NCBI GenBank assembly: GCA_030692045.1
Contig: JAUYCX010000049.1
Span: forward strand, 1 to 64,000
Direction: 5' to 3'
Length of the DNA: 64,000 nt
Source: Candidatus Omnitrophota bacterium
GTDB lineage: Bacteria > Omnitrophota > Gorgyraeia > JAUYCX01
Of the stretch, positions 54,142-63,875 are shown piece after piece. The position numbers and the translations under genes are program-made. How positions within the stretch are numbered: the stretch's first letter is position 1; each line of letters starts with the position of its first letter. The notes beneath the pieces are model-generated. The model had not been told where the DNA came from, did no database searches, and saw only the letters and a list, made by a program, of their open reading frames with translations.

Positions 54142-55914
54142 ATGCTATTGAAAGATTATTACCTTTTTATTAAAAAATTCATTTTTCCTGGAAGTAGGCT
54201 TTTGTTTTTTTTCACTTTTTTATTAACAATAATTTCTGGCCTTTTGTCAGGTATCGGTTTAGGTTTGTATATTCCTGTTATCAACTATTTCATTGGAGAT
54301 AATAAAAGCTCAAATTTTTTTAGTTCTCTGAGTAATAGAATTATTAAATTATTTCATATACCTAATAATTTTGTGTCACTTATCGTCGTTGCAACAGTAA
54401 CAATAATACTTGGTGCGCTGATTACATATTTGACAATGCTTTGTTCAGGTTATCTTAGCGTTAAAGGTTATCGTTCCGTAAAGATGCGCCTAATAGATGA
54501 TTTACTGGATAGGCCTTACCAGTATTTTATACGTCAAAGAGTTGGGAAAATTGTTTCAATAATTATTGATCAGGCAACCCTTGCTTCAAATACGACAGAA
54601 AATATTTTTCGTTGTCTAACTAGCCTGTTTTTAGGATTAGTTTATTTTATCTCTCTTTTAGTAATATCTTTCTATCTTACTCTTGCAATGTTTATTTTTG
54701 GCGGCTTTATGCTATTTCTGAACCAGTTTTTTTGTAGAAAACAAGAGAAACTATCTTTCGCGTTACTAGATATTAAACATCAGCAATCTAATTTATTCAC
54801 TGAATCAATCATAGGAATTAAAACTATCAAAAGTATGGGGTTAGAAATTTTTAGAAAGAAAGAAATAAAATCGTCGTTAGACTGCGAGAAGAAAACGATA
54901 TTTAATAAGCATAATCTTACTCACTTGCAGCCTTTACTAGCTAAGACTTTGACTACTCTTTTTGCCAGCGTAGCTATTTGGTTGGGCTTGAGAGTTTTTG
55001 CGTTTCCAGCCGCAGTCGTTATTATCTTCTTAATGCTAGCCACAAGATTGGGAAGCTCTCTACAAGAAATCAATTATGGATGGATGGAATTGTCTCAAAA
55101 TATGCCTAATATTCGAGTCGTAATGCAATATATCAACTGGGATGAGTCTGATAAAAAGTTCAGGAGTCACAAGATGTTGTTTGATTTTAGAGAATCTATC
55201 GAATTGAGGAATGTATCTTTTTCTTATACCGGACATCAAGATGTGCTTCAAGATATAAACATGCGTATTTTAAGAAAGCAATTTATAGCCCTTGTGGGAC
55301 CTTCAGGCGAAGGAAAGACAACTCTTTTAGATTTGATTATTGGTTTATATCAACCGACCAAGGGCAGTATTTTATATGATGGCCTACTTTTATTTAATTA
55401 TTCGCAGGAAAATTGGTGTAAGAAAATTGGAGTAGTTGCACAGGATATATTCCTTTTTAATGACACGATTGCCAAAAACATTTCTTACGGTGACCAACAT
55501 CCTGATTTTAAACATATTGAAGAATCTGCAAGAATTGCCTTTATTCATGATTTTATCACGGGACTCAAGGATGGTTATGATACTTTTATTGGAGATAGAG
55601 GAATAATGCTTTCAGGTGGGCAAAGACAGCGAGTAGCATTAGCCAGAGCACTGTATCATCAGCCAAAATTATTAATCTTGGATGAGGCAACTAGCAGCTT
55701 AGATTCGGAATCAGAAAGATGTATTCAGCAAGCGCTGGAGCGCATGTATGGCAGCTTAACTATTATTGCGGTTGCACACCGCCTATCCACAATTAAAAAT
55801 GCAGATGTAATATATTATATTGACAACGGAGTTATCAAGGAAAAAGGCACACACAATGAATTGATCGCCAGCGATAGTTATTACAGGAAACTATCTCTGA
55901 TGCAGACTACATGA
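54142..55914 (+). CDS. MsbA-like ABC exporter (fused membrane and ATPase domains)
   Basis: 590 residues, GTGAGGAATAAA before the ATG. Six hydrophobic segments lie in residues 15-310. The ATPase has GPSGEGKTT (Walker A), LSGGQRQRVALARAL and LLILDEATSSLDSESE, with AVAHRLSTI after it. Half-transporters of this form export lipid A, lipid-linked glycans or peptides. Its position between a glycosyltransferase and a dideoxysugar gene suggests flipping of a lipid-linked saccharide. Confidence 0.92.
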   Translation: MLLKDYYLFIKKFIFPGSRLLFFFTFLLTIISGLLSGIGLGLYIPVINYFIGDNKSSNFFSSLSNRIIKLFHIPNNFVSLIVVATVTIILGALITYLTMLCSGYLSVKGYRSVKMRLIDDLLDRPYQYFIRQRVGKIVSIIIDQATLASNTTENIFRCLTSLFLGLVYFISLLVISFYLTLAMFIFGGFMLFLNQFFCRKQEKLSFALLDIKHQQSNLFTESIIGIKTIKSMGLEIFRKKEIKSSLDCEKKTIFNKHNLTHLQPLLAKTLTTLFASVAIWLGLRVFAFPAAVVIIFLMLATRLGSSLQEINYGWMELSQNMPNIRVVMQYINWDESDKKFRSHKMLFDFRESIELRNVSFSYTGHQDVLQDINMRILRKQFIALVGPSGEGKTTLLDLIIGLYQPTKGSILYDGLLLFNYSQENWCKKIGVVAQDIFLFNDTIAKNISYGDQHPDFKHIEESARIAFIHDFITGLKDGYDTFIGDRGIMLSGGQRQRVALARALYHQPKLLILDEATSSLDSESERCIQQALERMYGSLTIIAVAHRLSTIKNADVIYYIDNGVIKEKGTHNELIASDSYYRKLSLMQTT

Positions 55915-55963
55915 AGATATATTCCGACTTTATAAGAAGACAATAAACTAGAGGATAATTTTT

Positions 55964-57304
55964 ATGCAAAGCTCTCAAATTTATAATAAAAATTTAAGAA
56001 AAGAAATTCTTAAAAAAGTGGCGGATTTTTATTCACATACCTATAAAATGAAAGAGAAGTTTGTTCCCAAAAAGACCAAGATTCATTACGCGGGTAGGGT
56101 ATTTGATGAGAAGGAGTTAGTAAACTTAGTAGATTCTTCTTTGGAATTCTGGCTCACCCACGGAAGATATTCATATCAGTTTGAAAGAGATTTCGCTAAG
56201 TTCTTAGGAGTGAAACATTGTGCTTTTGTAAATTCTGGTTCTTCTGCAAATTTAATTGCTTTTATGGTTTTAACCTCTGATGAATTAGGAGAGAGAAAAA
56301 TAGAAAGAGGCGATGAGATTATTACGGTTTCCGCTGGATTTCCTACAACTGTGGCTCCGATTATTCAATATGGAGCTGTGCCTGTTTTTCTGGATATCAC
56401 TCTTGATACTTACAATATTGATGTAAAACAACTTAAAAAAGCCCTTAGTCGTCGAACTAAGGCAGTGATGCTTGCTCATACATTAGGTAATCCATTTGAT
56501 ATAGACGCAGTTAAAGATTTCTGTAATAAATATGGTTTATGGTTAATAGAAGATAATTGCGATGCCCTTGGTTCAAAGTACCGAGGTAGATATACGGGGA
56601 CTTTTGGCGATATTGCCACGAGTAGTTTTTTCCCCGCGCACCATATAACTACAGGTGAGGGCGGGGCAGTTTATACCAGTAATGACCTACTATACAAAAT
56701 CATAATTTCTTTAAGAGATTGGGGAAGGGATTGTTGTTGTCTTCCCGGGACAGATAATACTTGCAGTAAAAGGTTTAGTCATCAATTGGGAGAATTGCCG
56801 TTAGGTTACGACCACAAATATATTTTTTCACATCTTGGTTATAACTTAAAGGCTACAGATATGCAAGCGGCAATTGGTTGTGCTCAACTTGAAAAATTAC
56901 CTTTTTTCATTAAGAAACGAAGAGAAAATTTCGATGTATTGTATGAGGGTTTAAAAGGAGCTAAGAAATATCTTTTATTTCCGAGAGCAACAGCTAAGAG
57001 TAATCCTTGCTGGTTTGGTTTTATTTTGACAGTTAGAGAAAATTCTAATTTATCCCGAGACGACATAGTAAGAAACTTGGAAGAAAATAATATTCAAGCT
57101 CGCTTTTTATTTTCCGGGAATCTAATTAAGCACCCCTGTTTTAATGCAATGCGCAAGAGTCGCAGAGGCTATCGTGTTGTGGGAGAGTTAAAAAATACAG
57201 ATTATGTAATGAGGAATACCTTTTGGGTTGGGGTATATCCTGGTATGTCAAAAATTATGCTTAATTTTATTGTGAAGACAATTCAGGATTTATTTAAAAA
57301 ATAA
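55964..57304 (+). CDS. rfbH: NDP-4-keto-6-deoxyhexose 3-dehydratase (RfbH/DdhC type)
   Basis: 446 residues, typical length. This PMP- and [2Fe-2S]-dependent enzyme removes the 3-OH in 3,6-dideoxyhexose synthesis. The usual PLP lysine is replaced by histidine in FFPAHHITTGEGG, as in the E1 enzymes. The four Fe-S ligands follow the published C-x57-C-x1-C-x7-C spacing exactly: C in EDNCDALG, then RDCCC, then DNTC. CDP-4-keto-6-deoxyglucose is the standard substrate. Neither the CDP-glucose genes (rfbF, rfbG) nor a reductase (AscD/RfbI type) is in this window. Confidence 0.93.
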   Translation: MQSSQIYNKNLRKEILKKVADFYSHTYKMKEKFVPKKTKIHYAGRVFDEKELVNLVDSSLEFWLTHGRYSYQFERDFAKFLGVKHCAFVNSGSSANLIAFMVLTSDELGERKIERGDEIITVSAGFPTTVAPIIQYGAVPVFLDITLDTYNIDVKQLKKALSRRTKAVMLAHTLGNPFDIDAVKDFCNKYGLWLIEDNCDALGSKYRGRYTGTFGDIATSSFFPAHHITTGEGGAVYTSNDLLYKIIISLRDWGRDCCCLPGTDNTCSKRFSHQLGELPLGYDHKYIFSHLGYNLKATDMQAAIGCAQLEKLPFFIKKRRENFDVLYEGLKGAKKYLLFPRATAKSNPCWFGFILTVRENSNLSRDDIVRNLEENNIQARFLFSGNLIKHPCFNAMRKSRRGYRVVGELKNTDYVMRNTFWVGVYPGMSKIMLNFIVKTIQDLFKK

Positions 57305-57315
57305 GGAATTTATCA

Positions 57316-58230
57316 ATGAGAGTGTTAGTTACTGGAGCAAATGGATTTATCGGTTCTCATCTTATCAGGTATTTAGTAGGGTTAAATAAATATGATATTT
57401 TCGCCCTTGTTAGAAAGAAAGCGAATATAAATTTATTAAGTTTAATAAATGATAAAATTAATATTTTAAGAATTGAGCAGAATTTTAAGAGTATAGACAA
57501 GGCTTTTAGTAGAGCAAAGCCAGATGTAGTTATCCACTTGGCAGCAAAAACATTTGTAGGCCATAAACCCGAAGATATAAAACCACTGATTTCTTCTAAT
57601 ATTTTATTTTCCTCTCTTTTAGTGGAAGCAATGATTAAAAATGGAGTTAAATGCTTGGTTAATACTGGCACTTTTTGGGAATATACAAGTGGTAAAAGTG
57701 ATTATTCGCCATTTAATTTATATGCGGCTACTAAGATTGCTTTTGAGAATTTCCTGAAGTATTACGCTGTTGCTAAAGACATGCGTTGTGTTACATTAAA
57801 GCTTTACGGTGTTTACGGTCCAAATGATCCTCGCACAAAGATTTTCTCTTATTTTAAGAAAAGTTTAAGTCCAGAAAAACCTGTTTTGTTTTCACCGGGA
57901 AAACAGAGGCTCGATCTAGTATATATTGATGATGTTGTAGACGCATATGAGAAGGCCGCCAGGTATGTTTATAAAAAGAAAGATTCGATTTATGAATATT
58001 TTTTCATTGGTTCTGGGAAAGGAGTGGCACTGCGTCGTATCGCCAGTATTTATGAGAAATGTGTGGGTAGGCCTTTGAATATCGAGTGGGGTGGTTTACC
58101 ATACCGTAATAGAGAAATTATATACAGTCATGCCGATATTAGGCTAGCGAAGAAAAAAATAAATTGGAGTCCTAAGTTTGATTTAAGAAAAGGAATATCT
58201 AAGATGCTTGAGGTAGAAGAAAGAGGTTAG
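57316..58230 (+). CDS. NAD-dependent SDR epimerase/reductase of the dideoxysugar step
   Basis: 304 residues. VLVTGANGFIGSHLIRYL binds the nucleotide; HLAAKTFVGHKPED and NTGTFWEYTSG precede the catalytic YAATK. The family includes CDP-abequose and CDP-paratose synthases (RfbJ/RfbS) and 4,6-dehydratases. Being 11 bases after the RfbH-like gene, it is a good candidate for the final 4-ketoreductase. Stereochemistry of the product cannot be read. Confidence 0.8.
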   Translation: MRVLVTGANGFIGSHLIRYLVGLNKYDIFALVRKKANINLLSLINDKINILRIEQNFKSIDKAFSRAKPDVVIHLAAKTFVGHKPEDIKPLISSNILFSSLLVEAMIKNGVKCLVNTGTFWEYTSGKSDYSPFNLYAATKIAFENFLKYYAVAKDMRCVTLKLYGVYGPNDPRTKIFSYFKKSLSPEKPVLFSPGKQRLDLVYIDDVVDAYEKAARYVYKKKDSIYEYFFIGSGKGVALRRIASIYEKCVGRPLNIEWGGLPYRNREIIYSHADIRLAKKKINWSPKFDLRKGISKMLEVEERG

Positions 58231-58232
58231 TT

Positions 58233-59180
58233 ATGAAAAAAATTTCAGTGTTAGTACCGGTATTTAATGAAGAGGAAAATGTTGTCAATACCTATAATGC
58301 GCTTAAGCAACTTCTCGAAGATGTTAAATCTAGGTATGACCACGAAATAATTTTTACGGATAACCACAGCACGGATAAGACCTTTACTCTCTTACAAACT
58401 TTAGCCCATACTGATAAAAGGTTAAAGGCTGTTAGTTTTTCAAAGAATTTTGGATATCAAAGGTCAATTTATACAGCTTACCTGTTGTCTTCGGGAGATG
58501 CTGTTATTCAAATTGATTGCGATTTACAGGATCCTCCGTCCATGATTACAGAGTTTATAAAAAAATGGGAAGAGGGATATGCTGTTGTATATGGAATTAG
58601 GAAGTGTCGTAGAGAATTCTGGTTGATGAATATTATAAGGAAGTTATTCTATAGGTTAATTGCTTTTTTGTCTGAAGATAACCTGCCTTATGACGCTGGT
58701 GATTTTAGGTTAGTAGATAAGAAAATTGTGGATGAATTAAGAAAGATTAATGATTGTTCACCATACATTCGTGGTCTAATTGCCTCTTTTGGTTTTGAAC
58801 AGATAGGCATTCCCTACGAACGCGCGAAAAGAAAGAAAGGAAAAAGTAAATTTAAGTTTATAGAACTTTTAGAATTAGCAATGGATGGCATAGCAAACCA
58901 TTCCATCATTCCTTTACGCTTAGCCACATATTTTGGCTTATGCACATTTATTTCTGCTTTTTCTTTATTATTGCTATCGGTTATTGGCAGAGTATTTTTT
59001 ACTCAGTATTTCCCAAGAGGGTTTGCTACGACAACTGTTCTTATTTTATTCTCCTTAGGGTTAAATGCCTTTTTCTTAGGAATCATTGGTGAATACATTG
59101 GCAGGATGTATAAACAGGTTAAAAGCCATCCCATCGCAATAATAGATAAAATGATAAATTTTGAATTTGGTAATAAATGA
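58233..59180 (+). CDS. GtrB/ArnC-type polyprenyl-phosphate glycosyltransferase
   Basis: 315 residues. ISVLVPVFNEEENV, TDNHSTDKTF, QIDCDLQDPP (DxD) and YGIRKCRREFW are typical of GtrB/ArnC/DPM1-like GT2 enzymes. Two C-terminal membrane segments (LATYFGLCTFISAFSLLLL; TTVLILFSLGLNAFFLGIIG) complete the architecture. It transfers a sugar to undecaprenyl phosphate, and the GT-C protein two genes downstream could use that donor. Confidence 0.92.
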   Translation: MKKISVLVPVFNEEENVVNTYNALKQLLEDVKSRYDHEIIFTDNHSTDKTFTLLQTLAHTDKRLKAVSFSKNFGYQRSIYTAYLLSSGDAVIQIDCDLQDPPSMITEFIKKWEEGYAVVYGIRKCRREFWLMNIIRKLFYRLIAFLSEDNLPYDAGDFRLVDKKIVDELRKINDCSPYIRGLIASFGFEQIGIPYERAKRKKGKSKFKFIELLELAMDGIANHSIIPLRLATYFGLCTFISAFSLLLLSVIGRVFFTQYFPRGFATTTVLILFSLGLNAFFLGIIGEYIGRMYKQVKSHPIAIIDKMINFEFGNK

Positions 59181-60607
59181 ATAAAAATATACTTTTTATC
59201 ATTCCAGACGAGCGTAAGGTTTATGAGGATGCAAGCGAGAAAGTTGGTGCTTTCCATCTTCCGTCTCTTGCTTTTGCTATATTGGGTGCCATAGCTAAGA
59301 AAAATGGTTTTAATCCAATAGTTCTGGATTTAAGCATTTCTAACTCTCCATATGAAGAATTAGAACAGAGATTGCTTATTTATCTTCCAGATTATGTGGG
59401 AATAACTTGCACAAGCGCTTTGTATTACGAAGCTATCAGAGTTGCAAAAATTGTAAAACAGAAATTGCCTTCTTCAAAAATTTTGATCGGTGGGACACAT
59501 GTCAGCTCAACTGTTGAAGAAACCTTAGAAAAAGATATTTTCGATTATGTTTTTATTGGAGAAGCAGAAATTTCCTTTGATAAATTTTTAAAAGGAGTTA
59601 ATCCGGAAAATATCGATGGCATTGCTTTTAAGACGAGGGATGGAAATATACGTAAATTACAAAACCCTTCTTATCTTAGAAACTTAGACGATTTCCCCTT
59701 TCCCGACTATGGTATATACAACTTAGAAAGATATCATTTTTCAAGATTATATTGTAGAAATTGCCCTGCAGTCTGGATTGAGACTAGTCGAGGCTGTCCT
59801 TTTAATTGCCAAATTTGTAACAAAGTAGTTCATGGGCAGACCTTTAGACCAAAGTCTGTTGAACGAGTGGTTTCAGAGATGGAATTTCTTCTAAAGCAAG
59901 GAATAAAAGAATTCCATCTTGCCGATGATGGATTTACTTCAGATATGAAAAGAGCAGAAGAAATCTGTGACAGAATAATTGAAAGAAGGCTTTGTTTTAC
60001 TTGGTCTTGCACAAATGGCATCAGGGCTGATAGGGTAAGTCAAAATCTTTTAAAAAAAATGAAAAAAGCTGGTTGTTATCGAATTTCTATGGGTATTGAG
60101 AGTGGCAATCAGGATATTTTGAATAATCTTGGGAAAAGAATTTCCCTTGAGCAAGTCGAAAATGCTGTAAGAATTGCAAAAAAGGCAGGAATGGAGATTC
60201 TGGGATTTTTTATGTTTGGCTTTGAAAATGAAACCGAAACGACAATGCTAGATACTATTAATTTTGCTAAAAGGCTTCCCTTAGACTTGGCTAAGGTAAG
60301 CCCAATTATACCCTTTCCAGGTTCTCCATTATTTACAAAATATAAAGCACTTGATTTAATTTATCCGACACAAGATTACAGATATTTTAATTTTTATATG
60401 CAACCCAGACTTGTTTATAGACATCCATCCATTGAATGGAAAATAATAGAGAGATATCAAAGAAAGTTTTACAGAAGTTTTTATTTTAATCCAAGGTATG
60501 TTCTAAATAGGTTAATGCACTCTTTTAAAATTGGTACCTTATTCTTTGATCTGAAACTTTTATTAAGAATGGGATGGTTTAAAAGCATGGAAGGAAAGGG
60601 GAGATGA
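59177..60607 (+). CDS. B12-binding-type radical SAM protein
   Basis: 476 residues. The N-terminal B12-binding-like domain has HLPSLAFAILGAIAKKNGF and ILIGGTHVSSTVEE; the radical SAM site is C207-x3-C211-x2-C214 in RGCPFNCQIC. GIESGNQDILNNLGKRIS and GFFMFGFENETETTML follow the family pattern of lipid- or sugar-modifying enzymes such as HpnP/HpnJ. The C-terminal region has an YQRKFYRSFYFNPRYVLNRL tail seen in polysaccharide-locus members. The target is unknown. Confidence 0.88.
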   Translation: MNKNILFIIPDERKVYEDASEKVGAFHLPSLAFAILGAIAKKNGFNPIVLDLSISNSPYEELEQRLLIYLPDYVGITCTSALYYEAIRVAKIVKQKLPSSKILIGGTHVSSTVEETLEKDIFDYVFIGEAEISFDKFLKGVNPENIDGIAFKTRDGNIRKLQNPSYLRNLDDFPFPDYGIYNLERYHFSRLYCRNCPAVWIETSRGCPFNCQICNKVVHGQTFRPKSVERVVSEMEFLLKQGIKEFHLADDGFTSDMKRAEEICDRIIERRLCFTWSCTNGIRADRVSQNLLKKMKKAGCYRISMGIESGNQDILNNLGKRISLEQVENAVRIAKKAGMEILGFFMFGFENETETTMLDTINFAKRLPLDLAKVSPIIPFPGSPLFTKYKALDLIYPTQDYRYFNFYMQPRLVYRHPSIEWKIIERYQRKFYRSFYFNPRYVLNRLMHSFKIGTLFFDLKLLLRMGWFKSMEGKGR

Positions 60608-61650
60608 AAAAATATTTACCTATTTTTGTAGCGATATTTTTTAGTATTCTTGCTTTATATTTTAGAATTGAAAGGCTAGCGTATCATAGTTTTAATGTCG
60701 ATGAGCTTATGCAATTGTTTATAATAAACCGGCCTTTTTTAGATTTTTTAAAAATGCTTACTACGAATGAATTCTGTTCTTTTTTAAGCGGAGATTATTA
60801 TTTAATCTACCCCTTCTTTAAGGTTTTTCAATATAACAAATGGGGTTTAGCCGTTCCTCATATCATTGCCACGATTTTGGGTTTTTATCTGCTGTATCTT
60901 ATCTGCAGGCTATATTATAAGACTATATGGGGTTATATTATCACTTTTGCTATTGTCTGTTTTAATGCTACATTAATCCTGCATGCTACTGAGATAAGGA
61001 CATATGCAGTTTTACCGACATTGGCATTAGCCGCATTTTATTTCTCTCAATTACTTATAGCACAACCCTTTATTAATCTTAAAAAGAAATGGCTGATAGG
61101 CGCTTTTTTTGTGCTAATAATATGGTTCCATGTGTATGGAATATTGATTCTGCTTCTGTCATTTATTTATTCTTTATTAACAAAACTGCATACCAAATTT
61201 TTCAAAGACACCTTTAAGAGCAATATTAAATTTATGTCTGTAGTTTTAAGTGTTGCTATGCCTTTATGGCTTTATAGCATATTTGGGTCGCACTTTTCAT
61301 ATCAAGGTTTGCGCTCCGAAATAATGTTTGCACATATACCCAATCCACTTGTTGACATAATAGCTTTTTTTAAAGCAATATTTGGCAATCTTATGGGATA
61401 TAAGAAATTATACCCGCTGTTTCTTGGCATAATAATTCCCTTAATCATCCCTTATAAAGACAGATATAAGCATATAGCACTTTTGCTTATTATGGTATTT
61501 CTTCCGATAATTCTAATACTTTTATCAGATTTAAGAACACAATATTATTTTTTGCAAAAGCAGTTTATTTGGACTATGCCTTTTTTTGCCTTATTCATAG
61601 GGTTAGCCTGGGAGTCGTTTTTGGTTTATATTTACGAAAGATTTAAATAA
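60604..61650 (+). CDS. membrane GT-C type glycosyltransferase (ArnT/PMT-like)
   Basis: 348 residues with about nine transmembrane helices. YHSFNVDELMQLFI after the first helix gives the D-E pair typical of GT39/ArnT-like enzymes in the first periplasmic loop. These use polyprenyl-phosphate sugars to glycosylate lipids or proteins on the periplasmic side. The protein is shorter than ArnT (about 550) and lacks a periplasmic domain. The polyprenyl-P sugar would come from the gene at 58233. It overlaps its upstream neighbour by 4 bases. Confidence 0.75.
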   Translation: MKKYLPIFVAIFFSILALYFRIERLAYHSFNVDELMQLFIINRPFLDFLKMLTTNEFCSFLSGDYYLIYPFFKVFQYNKWGLAVPHIIATILGFYLLYLICRLYYKTIWGYIITFAIVCFNATLILHATEIRTYAVLPTLALAAFYFSQLLIAQPFINLKKKWLIGAFFVLIIWFHVYGILILLLSFIYSLLTKLHTKFFKDTFKSNIKFMSVVLSVAMPLWLYSIFGSHFSYQGLRSEIMFAHIPNPLVDIIAFFKAIFGNLMGYKKLYPLFLGIIIPLIIPYKDRYKHIALLLIMVFLPIILILLSDLRTQYYFLQKQFIWTMPFFALFIGLAWESFLVYIYERFK

Positions 61651-62811
61651 ATGATACCGCTTTCAATTCCTAATATATCAGGGAAAGAGTGGGATTGCCT
61701 TAAGGAATGCTTGGATACAAACTGGGTTTCTTCGTCAGGAAGTTTTTTAGGAAAATTTGAAGAGGCTGTTTGTCAGTATGTCCATGCTAAGCATGGGGTT
61801 GTTTGCATAAATGGCACATCGTGTTTATTTATCGCTCTTAAACTATCCGGCGTGGGTTATAGAAATGAGGTTATTGTACCAACCCTTACTTTTATTGCAC
61901 CGGTTAATGTTGTCAGGTATTTGGGAGCAGAGCCGGTTTTTATGGATTGCGATGATTATATGAATTTAGATGCAGATAAACTTGAGGAATTCTGCAGAAA
62001 GGAATGCCAGATAACAAAAAAAGGCCTAAAGAATAAAAAAACTGGCAGGATAATAAAAGCTATAGTTCCTGTGCATATCTTTGGCAATCCTTGCAATATG
62101 TCATTAATAATGAAAATAGCAGAAAGGTGCAATTTAAAGGTTATCGAAGATGCTACTGAGAGTTTAGGCTCGTATTATTGTGATGGAATTTATAAAGATA
62201 GATATACTGGAACAATAAGTGATTTTGGCGTTTATTCTTTTAACGGCAATAAAATTATTACTACCGGCGGCGGCGGGATGATTATTACAGATAATAAAAA
62301 ACTAGCAAAAAAAGCACGCTATTTTACTGAACAAGCAAAGGATGACTCCGTAAGATGTATTCATAATGAAATTGGATATAATTTTCGGTTATCAAATTTA
62401 CAGGCGGCATTAGGGTTTGCCCAGATTAAACAATTAGCCGCTTTTATAAAGATCAAAAAAAATAACTATGAGTTATATAAAGAAGAACTTAAGAACATTG
62501 AGGGGATAAAAATTATGGGCTATCCGTCTGGAACTATGCCAAACTATTGGTTTTATTCTTTAATCATTGATAAAAGAAAATTTGGCTTAAGCAGCGAAGA
62601 GCTAATGATTAAATTGGCAAAAAACAATATACAGACAAGGCCTATTTGGTTTTTAAATCATTTACAAAAACCCTATCGCAATAATCAAGCTTATAAAATA
62701 GAAAAAGCAGTCTGGTTTTGGAAAAAAGTGTTAAATATTCCATGTAGTACTAATTTAATAGTAGAGGAAGTAAAGATAGTAACACAAGCAATAAGGAGGC
62801 TAAGAAAGTAA
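61651..62811 (+). CDS. legC: LegC-type sugar aminotransferase (DegT/DnrJ/EryC1/StrS)
   Basis: 386 residues. MIPLSIPNISGKEWDCLKEC, the TNWVSSSGSFLGKFE segment, INGTSCLFIALK and EDATESLGS are DegT-family motifs. The PLP lysine is in YSFNGNKIITTGGGG, the sequence typical of the LegC/PseC-like group that aminates UDP-4-keto-6-deoxy-GlcNAc. The PtmE-like nucleotidyltransferase and a NeuD-like gene downstream support a legionaminic-acid-type pathway. The symbol is by resemblance. Confidence 0.85.
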   Translation: MIPLSIPNISGKEWDCLKECLDTNWVSSSGSFLGKFEEAVCQYVHAKHGVVCINGTSCLFIALKLSGVGYRNEVIVPTLTFIAPVNVVRYLGAEPVFMDCDDYMNLDADKLEEFCRKECQITKKGLKNKKTGRIIKAIVPVHIFGNPCNMSLIMKIAERCNLKVIEDATESLGSYYCDGIYKDRYTGTISDFGVYSFNGNKIITTGGGGMIITDNKKLAKKARYFTEQAKDDSVRCIHNEIGYNFRLSNLQAALGFAQIKQLAAFIKIKKNNYELYKEELKNIEGIKIMGYPSGTMPNYWFYSLIIDKRKFGLSSEELMIKLAKNNIQTRPIWFLNHLQKPYRNNQAYKIEKAVWFWKKVLNIPCSTNLIVEEVKIVTQAIRRLRK

Positions 62812-62812
62812 G

Positions 62813-63874
62813 ATGGAGACATTAAAAAAGATCATAGTCAATTCTGACCTAAGCATTAAGCAAGCCTTGAAACGCATGGATGAGACAGGCGAAAAGATTT
62901 TATTTGTAGCTAAAGATACAAACGTGCTTTTAGGGACAGTTACAGATGGGGATATTAGAAGATGGATACTAAAAGGCTTCAGTTTAAGCAGGCCTATATC
63001 TAAATTGATGAACACCAATCCAGTTGTCCTTAACGAGGGTTATTCTAAAGAAGAAGCCAAGAATTTAATGATATCAAAAGCAATAGAGTGTATTCCTATA
63101 ATTGATGATGAAAGACATGTAATGTCTGCGATTTGGTGGGTGGATTTTTTTGATAAAGCAATTAAAAAGTATGAGCCAATAAATATACCAGTGGTAATTA
63201 TGGCTGGGGGAGAAGGTACGAGGTTGGCTCCTTATACCAATATTTTGCCTAAACCGCTAATGCCGATAGGAGATAAGCCTATAATCGAGCTGATAATTGA
63301 TAAATTTTATGAGTTTGGTTGTAAGGATTTTTATTTATCCTTAAATTATAAAGAAAGCATCATTAAAGCTTATTTTAATGATTTGACTCGTAATTATAGC
63401 ATTAATTATTTTCAGGAAGAAAAACCTTTAGGCACGGTCGGAAGCCTTCATATGCTCGAGGGAGTTATTAAGACACCTTTTTTTGTAAGCAATTGCGATA
63501 TTTTAGTAAAAGCCGACTATTCAGATATTTTGGGATTTCATAAAGAAAACAAGAATAAGATAACTTTAATAGTTTCAATGAAGCATTATGTCATTCCTTA
63601 CGGAACCTGCGAAATTGAAAATGGTGGTATGCTTAAGTCAATTAAAGAAAAGCCAGAATACGACTTTTTGGTAAATACAGGTTTATATCTTATGGAATCA
63701 GATGTGTTAAAGGATATTCCTAAGAATAAATGTTATCATGCCACTGATTTGCTAAACGATTATTTAAAAAATGATGAAAAAATTGGTGTATATCCAGTAT
63801 CTGAAAAATCTTGGGTTGATTTGGGGCAGTTACAGGAATTGCAGAATACCCTTCAAAAGTTTGGAGTTAAATAA
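62813..63874 (+). CDS. PtmE/LegX-like CBS-nucleotidyltransferase
   Basis: 353 residues, one base after the aminotransferase stop. Residues 1-115 form a CBS pair (IRRWILKGFSLSRPISKLM ... IECIPIIDDERHVM). Residues about 120-350 form a nucleotidyltransferase (VVIMAGGEGTRLAPYTNIL, SNCDILVKADY, EKSWVDLGQL). The same fusion is glucosamine-1-phosphate guanylyltransferase PtmE of Campylobacter, the first enzyme of GDP-linked legionaminic acid synthesis. The nucleotide preference is not visible in the sequence. Confidence 0.87.
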   Translation: METLKKIIVNSDLSIKQALKRMDETGEKILFVAKDTNVLLGTVTDGDIRRWILKGFSLSRPISKLMNTNPVVLNEGYSKEEAKNLMISKAIECIPIIDDERHVMSAIWWVDFFDKAIKKYEPINIPVVIMAGGEGTRLAPYTNILPKPLMPIGDKPIIELIIDKFYEFGCKDFYLSLNYKESIIKAYFNDLTRNYSINYFQEEKPLGTVGSLHMLEGVIKTPFFVSNCDILVKADYSDILGFHKENKNKITLIVSMKHYVIPYGTCEIENGGMLKSIKEKPEYDFLVNTGLYLMESDVLKDIPKNKCYHATDLLNDYLKNDEKIGVYPVSEKSWVDLGQLQELQNTLQKFGVK

Positions 63875-63875
63875 G

